Of a DNA stretch of 6,696 nt, positions 1 to 5,281 are shown piece after piece. The notes under the pieces were generated by a model. It did no database searches. It was not told where the DNA came from and saw nothing but the letters and a program-made list of their open reading frames with translations. Source of the stretch: an uncultured Polymorphobacter sp. (GTDB taxonomy: Bacteria; Pseudomonadota; Alphaproteobacteria; Sphingomonadales; Sphingomonadaceae); the NCBI GenBank assembly GCA_937894055.1, contig CALDHQ010000690.1, forward strand, positions 1 through 6,696, in the 5' to 3' direction. The translations under genes and the position numbers were made by a program. Numbering within the stretch: position 1 is the stretch's first letter; the number at the start of each line of letters is the position of its first letter.

Positions 1-211
1 GCTGCTCCATCAGATGGTTGTAGTTGTGCGCCACCCACATCGTCTTGTCGGGCAGGACGCCGTCGAGCATGTTCGGCTTGGTACCGCGCACCTTGCTGAT
101 ATCGACGCCCATTTTCTTGAGCGCGCCCATGCGTGTCGTCAGCGTCCACGCCAACATCACCATCGACCACAGTGCGAGTAGCGCGACCGGCGCCAGAATG
201 TTGCTATGCAT
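1..211 (-). CDS. MAPEG-family membrane protein, N-terminal part (runs off the window)
   Basis: The first 70 codons are visible; the C-terminus lies beyond base 1. The ATG at 211-209 follows GGGAGG with 8 bases between, a good ribosome site. Residues 4-23 form a hydrophobic membrane helix (ILAPVALLALWSMVMLAW), followed by a basic segment and the family-like stretch GTKPNMLDGVLPDKTMW (43-59), then VAHNYNHLMEQ (60-70). The N-Y-N-H-L-x-E-Q run after the first helix is typical of bacterial MAPEG proteins, small four-helix integral membrane proteins related to microsomal glutathione transferase. The bacterial substrate is unknown here. The gene begins 87 bases after the protease stop on the same strand, so co-transcription is possible. 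Family assignment is by recognition of the motif region; no catalytic residues can be judged from this fragment. Confidence 0.85.
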   Translation of the reverse strand, partial: MHSNILAPVALLALWSMVMLAWTLTTRMGALKKMGVDISKVRGTKPNMLDGVLPDKTMWVAHNYNHLMEQ

Positions 212-231
212 TACTTATCCTCCCCGTTGTT

Positions 232-276
232 GCCGGCAATGACTGCCCCGATTTCGCGGGGGCGTCAAATGCCGGC
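232..276 (-). repeat. Interrupted inverted repeat between protease and MAPEG genes
   Basis: The outer arms GCCGGCA and TGCCGGC (232-238 and 270-276) are perfectly complementary. Inside them a TGAC/GTCA helix and a GCCCC/GGGGC helix can stack with small internal loops and one bulged A, leaving a GCGAAAU-type apical loop. The result is an imperfect hairpin of about 16 pairs in the 87-base gap. No T-run follows on the minus strand; instead the MAPEG ribosome site begins a few bases later. It could be an intercistronic processing or stability element, or a weak attenuator. The pairing is seen in the sequence; any function is inference. Confidence 0.45.
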
Positions 277-298
277 GTCAACGCGGGTCGGCGGTGGC

Positions 299-1420
299 TC
301 AGGCCTGCTGTTCGCCACCGACGCGCAACTGCACGTCCATCGGTTGGCCGCGCCGGACGATGGCGACGCGCACCGTGGTGCCGGCCTTGGCGTCGGCCAC
401 CAGCCGCGCGAGATCACGCGAGTCGTTGACCGGCTGGCCGCCGAAGCTGCGGACGATGTCGCCCGACTGCAGCTCGGCTTGCGCCGCGGTGCCGTTCGGA
501 TCGACCTGCGCGATCAGCGCGCCCTTGGTATCGGGGGCACCGATGGCGCGGGCGATATCGGGGGTCACCGCCTGCAGCGCGACGCCGATGCGGCCGCGCG
601 CGACATGGCCGTTGGCGACGATCTGCTGGACGACGCGGTGCGCCATCTGCGCCGGAATGGCAAAACCAATGCCGACATTGCCGCCCGACGGCGAGAAGAT
701 CGCGGTGTTGACGCCGATGACGCGGCCCGACGCATCGAACAGCGGTCCGCCCGAATTGCCCGAATTGATCGCGGCATCGACCTGCAGGAAGTCGTCATAC
801 GGCCCGGCGCCGATTTCGCGGCCGCGCGCCGAAATGATGCCCGATGTCACGGTGCTGCCGAGTCCGAACGGACTGCCCACGGCAAAAATTGGGTCGCCGA
901 CGCGCGTGTGGTCGCTGTCGCCCCAGGCGACCGGCGTGAAGTCGCCGCCACCTTCGATCTGGACGACGGCGAGGTCGGTCTGCTTGTCACGGCCGAGCAC
1001 GCGGCCGGTCAATTCACGACCATCGCTCAGCTGCACGGTGACGGTCTGCGCGTCGCCAACGACATGGTTGTTGGTGACGACAATGCCCTTGGCATCGACG
1101 ATGAAGCCCGAACCAAGGCCGCCCTGCGACGGTGCCTCGCCGGGCTGGCCGCCGAACTGCATCGGCTGAAAGCCCGCGCTGGGCTTGACGACGATTTGCA
1201 CGACGCTGGGGCCCACGGCGGCGACCATGTCGGCGAGCGAGCCCCCCTTTACTGCCGGCGCAGCAAGCGCGGCAACCGGGCTGGTGCGCGCTGGCGGGGT
1301 GATCGCAGGGGAGGTGTGCCACGGCAGCCGATCGGCAAACTGGGCGCCGGCAAGTGCAGAACCGGCGAGCGCGACCACGGCCACGCTGACTTTGAAAAGC
1401 GGAGAAATTTCAGAACGCAT
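299..1420 (-). CDS. HtrA/DegS-like periplasmic serine protease, single PDZ domain
   Basis: This 373-residue trypsin-like protease of the HtrA (S1C) family probably degrades or senses misfolded envelope proteins. Residues 8-25 are hydrophobic after a basic start and end in AGA-Q, so the N-terminus is a signal peptide or a membrane anchor. A Pro/Ala-rich linker follows (about 40-57). The catalytic triad is complete: His119 in VVTNNHVV, Asp149 in TDLAVV, Ser223 in NSGNSGGPLF. One PDZ domain spans about 275-369. One PDZ and this length match DegS/DegQ-type relatives rather than two-PDZ DegP. I chose the ATG at 1420 because GGAG lies 7 bases upstream. An ATG at 1426 sits only one base from that site, and an ATG at 1474 lacks one and would add 18 residues before the signal sequence. 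The gene follows the polyamine unit's terminator, so it probably has its own promoter. Exact DegS versus DegQ role is not decidable from sequence alone. Confidence 0.95.
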   Translation of the reverse strand: MRSEISPLFKVSVAVVALAGSALAGAQFADRLPWHTSPAITPPARTSPVAALAAPAVKGGSLADMVAAVGPSVVQIVVKPSAGFQPMQFGGQPGEAPSQGGLGSGFIVDAKGIVVTNNHVVGDAQTVTVQLSDGRELTGRVLGRDKQTDLAVVQIEGGGDFTPVAWGDSDHTRVGDPIFAVGSPFGLGSTVTSGIISARGREIGAGPYDDFLQVDAAINSGNSGGPLFDASGRVIGVNTAIFSPSGGNVGIGFAIPAQMAHRVVQQIVANGHVARGRIGVALQAVTPDIARAIGAPDTKGALIAQVDPNGTAAQAELQSGDIVRSFGGQPVNDSRDLARLVADAKAGTTVRVAIVRRGQPMDVQLRVGGEQQA

Positions 1421-1501
1421 ACTCATACTCCAACACATGTCGCGACTGTGATGGCCCGATGCGGCGCAGTGCAAGCAGCGACGCGCGCGGATTTAGCAAT
1501 G

Positions 1502-1521
1502 TCTGTATGAACAGATTCTGT
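1502..1521. repeat. Operator-like triple half-site upstream of the protease gene
   Basis: Three pentamers occur in alternating orientation: TCTGT (1502-1506), ACAGA (1511-1515) and TCTGT (1517-1521). The last two form a perfect 11-base palindrome around a single T. The cluster lies 82-101 bases upstream of the protease start, in the 190-base gap holding its promoter. I could not assign convincing -35 and -10 boxes here, nor recognise a known operator. The repeat is seen directly; a regulator-binding role is inference. Confidence 0.35.
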
Positions 1522-1550
1522 ATCTTTGAATGCCGATTACTGGCCGCGGC

Positions 1551-1586
1551 ACAAACGAAAAGCGCCCGGTGTTGCCACCGGGCGCT
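1551..1586 (-). terminator. Rho-independent terminator of the polyamine unit
   Basis: Read on the minus strand, an 11-base-pair perfect GC-rich stem (arms 1586-1576 and 1571-1561, four-base loop) begins 24 bases after the deoxyhypusine-synthase-like stop. It is followed directly by TTTCGTTTGT. This is the standard layout of an intrinsic terminator with a broken U-tract. It separates the polyamine genes from the downstream protease gene on the same strand. On the plus strand the hairpin is not followed by T residues, so the terminator acts in one direction. Confidence 0.85.
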
Positions 1587-1610
1587 CGTCATTCAGTCGT
1601 TCAGCGCGGC

Positions 1611-2660
1611 TCAGGCGAACATTTTGCCCCAGGCGCGCTTGGCGCGGTTCTTCCAGATGCCGCGGTGATACGCGTCACTGGCGAGCAGCGGCATCACCGA
1701 GCCGGCTTCGGCGAACACCATCTGTTCGATGCCGGTGTTGACTTTGCCCCAGCTCGCAGCTTCCTGCAGCGTCGACGACGAGCAGGCGCCGTCGCGGACG
1801 TCGGCGACGGTGATCTGCACGGCGTACTTGTGGACCTGCACATCGTCATGGCCGAGGATTTCGGCGCAAACCACCGTGTCCTGGATGAAGTTCTTCGGCA
1901 CGCCGCCGCCGATCATGAGAAGCCCGGTGGTGCCGGCCTTGATCTTGATGTCGGTGAGCTCGCGGAAGTCGGCGATGGCGTCGAGCACCATGTACGGCTT
2001 GCCTTCCTTGGCGCGGTCGACCTGGTGCTTGACGAGGCCGAAGCCTGCCGACGAGTCGACGAACGCCGGGCAGAAGATCGGCACGTCATGCTCGTACGCC
2101 AGCTTGACGAGGCTGTTGTCCTTCTTGCCGTGCTCGCTGAGGTACTTGCCCATCTCGCGGATGAAGGCGCGGCTCGAATAGGCGCGCGGTTCAAGGCTGT
2201 TGGCGATTTCGAGGATGGTGTGGTCGCAGTCCTGCAGCTGCTCTTCATCGATATAGGTGTCGTAGATGCGGTCGATGAGCAGCGAGCGCAGCGTGTCATC
2301 ATCGGGCACGTCGAGCGCCTGATAATGCTTGTGGCCAAGGCCTTCGAAGAAATCCATGTCGACGATCGTCGCGCCGGTCGCGACGATGCCGTCGACCATG
2401 TTGTTGCGCAGCAGCTCGGCATAAAGATCCATGCAGCCGCCGGCGCTGGTCGAACCGGCGATGACGAGGAAGATCGTGCAATCGGGGTCGGCAAGCATTT
2501 GGTTGTAGATGGCCGTGGCGCGCGCGAGGTCGCGCGACGTGAAGCTCATGTTCGACATGCCGTCGATGATCGGGCGCGCGTCGAAGCTGCGGATGTCGAT
2601 ATGCTCGACGACCTTCGACAGCAGCTCGGCCTTGCGCTGGGCGTTGATCTGGGTGGTCAT
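1611..2660 (-). CDS. Deoxyhypusine-synthase-like polyamine enzyme (probable homospermidine/aza-nonane synthase)
   Basis: This 349-residue protein belongs to the deoxyhypusine synthase family, NAD-dependent aminobutyl transferases. Bacteria lack eIF5A, so the bacterial branch is thought to act on small polyamines, giving homospermidine from putrescine or bis(guanidino)-aza-nonane from agmatine. The NAD-binding core is visible: SNMSFTSRDL (36-45), AGSTSAGG (68-75), the GGG of LLMIGGGVPKNF (247-258). The lysine that forms the covalent intermediate in the human enzyme is conserved as Lys306 in EAASWGKV, with Glu300 and Trp304. Two human substrate-binding residues differ: His288 corresponds to Asn257 and Asp316 to Cys293 (alignment by eye from memory). 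Start at 2660 is supported by AAGGAG seven bases upstream. It lies 100 bases after the decarboxylase on the same strand and ends before a terminator, so the two probably form one polyamine operon. The family is certain; the substrate is inferred. Confidence 0.93.
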   Translation of the reverse strand: MTTQINAQRKAELLSKVVEHIDIRSFDARPIIDGMSNMSFTSRDLARATAIYNQMLADPDCTIFLVIAGSTSAGGCMDLYAELLRNNMVDGIVATGATIVDMDFFEGLGHKHYQALDVPDDDTLRSLLIDRIYDTYIDEEQLQDCDHTILEIANSLEPRAYSSRAFIREMGKYLSEHGKKDNSLVKLAYEHDVPIFCPAFVDSSAGFGLVKHQVDRAKEGKPYMVLDAIADFRELTDIKIKAGTTGLLMIGGGVPKNFIQDTVVCAEILGHDDVQVHKYAVQITVADVRDGACSSSTLQEAASWGKVNTGIEQMVFAEAGSVMPLLASDAYHRGIWKNRAKRAWGKMFA

Positions 2661-2665
2661 TGGGT

Positions 2666-2682
2666 CACTCCTTGGATGAGTG
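2666..2682 (-). promoter_or_regulatory. Small hairpin overlapping the ribosome site of the deoxyhypusine-synthase-like gene
   Basis: On the minus-strand RNA, CACTC (2682-2678 read as its complement) pairs with GAGTG (2670-2666) around a seven-base loop. The 3' arm contains part of the AAGGAG ribosome site of the gene starting at 2660. A five-pair stem is weak, so it could only modulate initiation slightly. The pairing is seen directly; function is inference. Confidence 0.25.
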
Positions 2683-2686
2683 GCTC

Positions 2687-2702
2687 GACGTGTAAGAACG
2701 TC
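2687..2702. repeat. GACGT-N6-ACGTC dyad, copy 1
   Basis: A perfect dyad GACGT, six bases, ACGTC lies in the gap between the decarboxylase stop and the deoxyhypusine-synthase-like start, 27-42 bases before that start. With flanking bases it extends to six pairs (CGACGT/ACGTCG). The same dyad with identical spacing occurs at 5173-5188. A second hairpin, GCCGGA-CCA-TCCGGC, lies beside it at 2710-2724. They could be operator sites or RNA hairpins between cistrons; I do not recognise a known regulator site. Confidence 0.4.
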
Positions 2703-2760
2703 GCCCGTGGCCGGACCATCCGGCGCCGAACGGGTTGAACTGCAATCGACGCGGGCTACG

Positions 2761-3957
2761 CTACGAATTGACCTTGCGGATCGGTGTAACGACCGAAGGT
2801 GTCACTTCGGTGTCACCATAGGCGCTGTCCATCGGTTCGTCGGTCACCACCACGGTATCACCATTGGTGAAGCCGTTGAACGCGGTGCGCATCGCCGAGC
2901 CATAAGCGCCGAGCATGCCGATTTCGAGATAGTCGCCGGCCCGGACATCGGCAGGCAGCATGAACGGACCGCGCATGAAATCCATGTCATCGCACGTCGG
3001 GCCGTAGAAGCTGAACGCCATGTCCTTGGTGTGCGACGGCGTGTCACGCAGCAACGCGGCGGGGAAGCGCCAGTCGACATGCGCGGCATCGAACAACGCG
3101 CCATAGGCGCCGTCGTTGATGTAGAGCACGTCGTCGCGGCGCTGCTCGACGCGCACGATGATGCTGGCATATTCCGCCGACAATGCACGGCCGGGTTCGC
3201 ACCACAGCTCCGCCGAATAGGAAATCGGCAGCGCTTCGAACGCGGCGTGGATGACGTCGAAATAGCGCGTCAGTTCGCCCGGCTCCATGCCCGGATAGAT
3301 CGACGGGAAACCGCCGCCGACATCGATGACATCGACAGTGACGCCGGCCGACACGATCGCGGCGCGGACCAGCGACAGCGCATCGCTATATGCCTGCGGG
3401 CTCATCGCCTGCGAACCGACATGGAAGCAGATGCCGAGCGCGTCGGAGGCCTGGCGTGCGGCCATCAGCAGCGGCGCCGCATCTTCGACGCCGACACCGA
3501 ACTTCGACGCGAGGCTGAGCTTCGAATGCGCCGATGACACGCGCAGGCGGACGCACAGCGTCAGGTCGGTCGCGCCCTTGGTGGCGGCAACGACTTTGGC
3601 GAGCTCTTCGAGGTTGTCGAGCGAGAAGGTGCGAACGCCGTGTTCAAAATAGGCTTCGGCAATCGCTTCGGGCGACTTGACCGGATGCATGAAGCACAAA
3701 GTCGCCTTAGGCAGCAGGCCGCGCACCAGCCGCACTTCGGCGATCGACGCGACGTCATAAACCTTGATGCCGCCGTCCCACAGGGTGCGGATCAGTTCGG
3801 GCGAAGGATTGGCCTTTACAGCGTACATCGTCGTGCCCGGAAACTTCTCCGAAAAGAAGCGGGCAGCGCGAAGGGCAGCGTGCGGGCGGATCAGGGTAAC
3901 GGGCTGCGACGGATTAGTGTCGCGGGCTACCCCCAGCGCGTTATATGGCTTGTGCAA
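2761..3957 (-). CDS. Ornithine (or lysine/ornithine) decarboxylase, fold-III PLP enzyme
   Basis: This 398-residue cytosolic PLP enzyme of the alanine-racemase-fold decarboxylase family converts ornithine to putrescine, possibly also lysine to cadaverine. The PLP lysine is Lys48 in YAVKANP. HVGSQ (179-183), GGGFPS (214-219) and CEPGR (253-257) are the cofactor-phosphate and ring contacts. YGPTCDDMD (318-326) carries active-site Cys322 and the following Asp that reads the substrate's distal amine in ornithine decarboxylases. GAYGSAMRTAFNGF (350-363) closes the active site across the dimer. Length is normal for the bacterial relatives of eukaryotic ODC, with no antizyme or PEST tail. The start is TTG: GGAGG lies 9 bases upstream, and no ATG precedes the conserved TLIRPHAA block in frame. 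The same GGAGG is paired in the leader structure described separately. Downstream, 100 bases away, is the deoxyhypusine-synthase-like gene, which would use the putrescine. Ornithine versus lysine preference cannot be read with certainty. Confidence 0.95.
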   Translation of the reverse strand: MHKPYNALGVARDTNPSQPVTLIRPHAALRAARFFSEKFPGTTMYAVKANPSPELIRTLWDGGIKVYDVASIAEVRLVRGLLPKATLCFMHPVKSPEAIAEAYFEHGVRTFSLDNLEELAKVVAATKGATDLTLCVRLRVSSAHSKLSLASKFGVGVEDAAPLLMAARQASDALGICFHVGSQAMSPQAYSDALSLVRAAIVSAGVTVDVIDVGGGFPSIYPGMEPGELTRYFDVIHAAFEALPISYSAELWCEPGRALSAEYASIIVRVEQRRDDVLYINDGAYGALFDAAHVDWRFPAALLRDTPSHTKDMAFSFYGPTCDDMDFMRGPFMLPADVRAGDYLEIGMLGAYGSAMRTAFNGFTNGDTVVVTDEPMDSAYGDTEVTPSVVTPIRKVNS

Positions 3958-4057
3958 TTCAAGGGACCTCCGGGGCGTCGTGTAGTAGCTGCCTTGCGGT
4001 TGGAAGTCCCCATGGGGCAGCGGTGAGCGGGGGTAAATAGGGACGATACCCCCCGCT
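3958..4057 (-). promoter_or_regulatory. Structured 5' leader of the decarboxylase mRNA with sequestered ribosome site (possible speF-type leader)
   Basis: On the minus-strand transcript three helices are visible. First, arms 4057-4047 and 4035-4026 (AGCGGGGGGTA with TACCCCCGCT) form about ten pairs with one bulged G and an 11-base loop. Second, GCUGCC (4021-4016) pairs with GGCAGC (3993-3988). Third, GGGACUUCC (4010-4002) pairs along all nine bases, one G-U, with GGAGGUCCC (3971-3963), which contains the decarboxylase ribosome site. Helices two and three interleave in the order of an H-type pseudoknot with loops of 5, 8 and 16 bases. Pairing would block translation and release would permit it. 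A conserved speF leader RNA is known upstream of ornithine decarboxylase genes in alphaproteobacteria; membership here is inferred from position and gene, not from a covariance match. Confidence 0.55.
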
Positions 4058-4080
4058 GTAAAGAGTTTTTTTGTTACGAA

Positions 4081-4109
4081 ATTTTGTTCAAATTGCGTTG
4101 GTGGTTCAA
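4081..4109 (-). promoter_or_regulatory. Weak candidate promoter for the decarboxylase operon
   Basis: Read on the minus strand, TTGAAC (4109-4104) is followed after 17 bases by CAAAAT (4086-4081). Each matches the sigma-70 consensus at four of six positions. Transcription would begin near 4074, just upstream of the leader hairpin, giving a leader of about 115 bases. A second TTGAAC lies at 4091-4086. The 4058-4160 stretch is clearly richer in A and T than its surroundings, fitting a divergent promoter region, but I found no convincing boxes for the plus-strand dehydratase gene. Confidence 0.25.
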
Positions 4110-4170
4110 GGGTTTAGCGCAAAGTCAAAAGCGACGTTTTTTCAATGGTTTCTGGGTATGTGGAGGTTTT

Positions 4171-5139
4171 ATGACAGCGACTATTTCTCGGATGGACGTG
4201 GTGGTGGCTGCCGGACGGATCGAGGATGTCGCGGTGCGCACGCCGTTGCTGCGCTCGGATGTGCTCGATGCGCTGACCGGCGGAGAAATCTGGCTTAAGC
4301 CCGAATGCCTGCAGCGCACCGGCTCGTTCAAGTTCCGCGGCGCCTATAACCGGCTCGCGGCGATTTCCCCCGAAGACCGCGGCGGCGGAGTCGTCGCCTA
4401 TTCGAGCGGCAACCATGCCCAGGGCGTGGCGTTCGCGGCAAAGCTGCTGAACATGCCCGCGACGATCGTTATGCCGTCGGATGCCCCGGCGCTGAAAGTG
4501 GCGCGCACCCGCAGCCACGGCGCCGAAGTGGTGTTCTATGACCGGCTGACCGAGGACCGCGGCGCAATTGCCGCCGCGATTGCCGAAAAGCGCGGCGCGG
4601 TCATCGTGCCGCCGTTCGACGATCCGTTCGTCGTGGCCGGGCAGGGCACGGCCGGACTGGAAATCGCCCGTGACCTCGAAGCGATGGACAAGACCGCAGA
4701 TTTTGCCGTGGTGTGCTGCGGCGGCGGCGGGTTGGCGAGCGGCATCGCGCTGGGCAGCGGGCTGCCGGTCGTGCCGGTCGAGCCTGAAGGTTACGACGAT
4801 GTCGCGCGCAGTCTGGTGGCGGGCAAGATCCTCGCTGTCGAAAACCCCGGCCCGACGATCTGCGACGCGCTGCAGACGCTGTTCTGCAGCCCGCTGACGT
4901 TCGGCATCCTCTCCGAACGCGCGCTGCCGGGCGTCTGGGTCAGCGAGGCCGAGGTGATGGCGGCGGTCGCCTTCGCCTTCCGCGAACTCAAGCTGGTCGT
5001 GGAGCCCGGCGGCTCGGTGGCGCTTGCGGCGGTTCTGGCGGGCAAGGTCGATGTGCGCGGCAAGACCGTCGCGGTGCTATTGTCGGGTGGCAATGTCGAT
5101 GCCGAAATGTTCACGCGCTGCCTTCGCGAAGCGGTCTAA
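4171..5139 (+). CDS. Serine/threonine dehydratase, fold-II PLP enzyme without ACT domain
   Basis: This 322-residue enzyme is of the threonine dehydratase/serine racemase family, which eliminates water and ammonia from threonine or serine to give 2-oxobutanoate or pyruvate. The PLP lysine is Lys54 in TGSFKFRGAYN. SSGNHAQG (78-85) contacts the substrate carboxylate and cofactor, GGGGLASG (184-191) cradles the PLP phosphate, and Ser305 in LLSGGN faces the pyridine nitrogen. Glu204 and Asp210 in VEPEGYDD line up with the divalent-metal ligands of serine racemase (by-eye alignment). There is no C-terminal ACT domain, so it resembles the catabolic, isoleucine-insensitive type or serine racemase; 3-hydroxyaspartate dehydratase is another possibility. 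The ATG at 4171 follows GGAGG by four bases, and the conserved part starts soon after. An upstream TTG at 4084 has no ribosome site and would add 29 unlike residues. The gene is divergent from the decarboxylase. Confidence 0.92.
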   Translation: MTATISRMDVVVAAGRIEDVAVRTPLLRSDVLDALTGGEIWLKPECLQRTGSFKFRGAYNRLAAISPEDRGGGVVAYSSGNHAQGVAFAAKLLNMPATIVMPSDAPALKVARTRSHGAEVVFYDRLTEDRGAIAAAIAEKRGAVIVPPFDDPFVVAGQGTAGLEIARDLEAMDKTADFAVVCCGGGGLASGIALGSGLPVVPVEPEGYDDVARSLVAGKILAVENPGPTICDALQTLFCSPLTFGILSERALPGVWVSEAEVMAAVAFAFRELKLVVEPGGSVALAAVLAGKVDVRGKTVAVLLSGGNVDAEMFTRCLREAV

Positions 5140-5172
5140 ATCTTTACCACGCAACGCAGTGCTTGACCGCGG

Positions 5173-5188
5173 GACGTCCAATCACGTC
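5173..5188. repeat. GACGT-N6-ACGTC dyad, copy 2
   Basis: A second GACGT, six bases, ACGTC dyad, identical in arms and spacing to the one at 2687-2702, lies in the gap between the dehydratase stop and the amidohydrolase start. The six central bases differ (CCAATC here, GTAAGA there), as expected of a site recognised through its arms. It is immediately followed by a larger hairpin. No known regulator site is recognised. Confidence 0.4.
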
Positions 5189-5190
5189 TA

Positions 5191-5220
5191 CTTCAGCCGG
5201 GGCCATGGAACCGGCTGAAG
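5191..5220. repeat. Perfect 10-bp inverted repeat between dehydratase and amidohydrolase
   Basis: CTTCAGCCGG (5191-5200) and CCGGCTGAAG (5211-5220) are exact reverse complements around a ten-base loop containing CCATGG. The hairpin begins 52 bases after the dehydratase stop and ends 61 bases before the amidohydrolase start. Neither strand has a T-run after it, so it is not a canonical intrinsic terminator. It might still end or stabilise the dehydratase transcript, or be a protein-binding dyad. The repeat is certain; its role is not. Confidence 0.55.
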
Positions 5221-5281
5221 CTCCACCCGGGACGCGCGCGGAGCTGTTCGGATCGACCATCTGGCCACGGGGAGATGATGG

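Noticed and set aside
1421..1474. Upstream start of the protease at 1474
   Set aside because: It would put 18 residues before the signal sequence and has no ribosome site, whereas the ATG at 1420 has GGAG at good spacing.
206..1510. Long plus-strand open frame (434 codons) opposite the protease gene
   Set aside because: It is the antisense shadow of a clear HtrA protease with a complete triad. Its Arg/Ala/Asp-rich composition matches no protein family and is typical of reversed GC-rich coding DNA.
1530..2738. Plus-strand open frame (402 codons) opposite the deoxyhypusine-synthase-like gene
   Set aside because: Shadow of a conserved minus-strand gene. It runs through the terminator hairpin and has no recognisable domain.
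2680..3537. Plus-strand open frame (285 codons) opposite the decarboxylase
   Set aside because: Shadow frame rich in Arg and His, without a family resemblance, opposite a certain PLP decarboxylase.
4026..4072. Plus-strand intrinsic terminator (hairpin plus T-run at 4066-4072)
   Set aside because: Eight bases separate the stem from the T-run and no plus-strand gene lies upstream to be terminated. The hairpin fits better as part of the minus-strand leader.
4084..4170. Upstream TTG start that would lengthen the dehydratase by 29 residues
   Set aside because: No ribosome site precedes it, the added residues do not resemble the family, and the ATG at 4171 has GGAGG just upstream.
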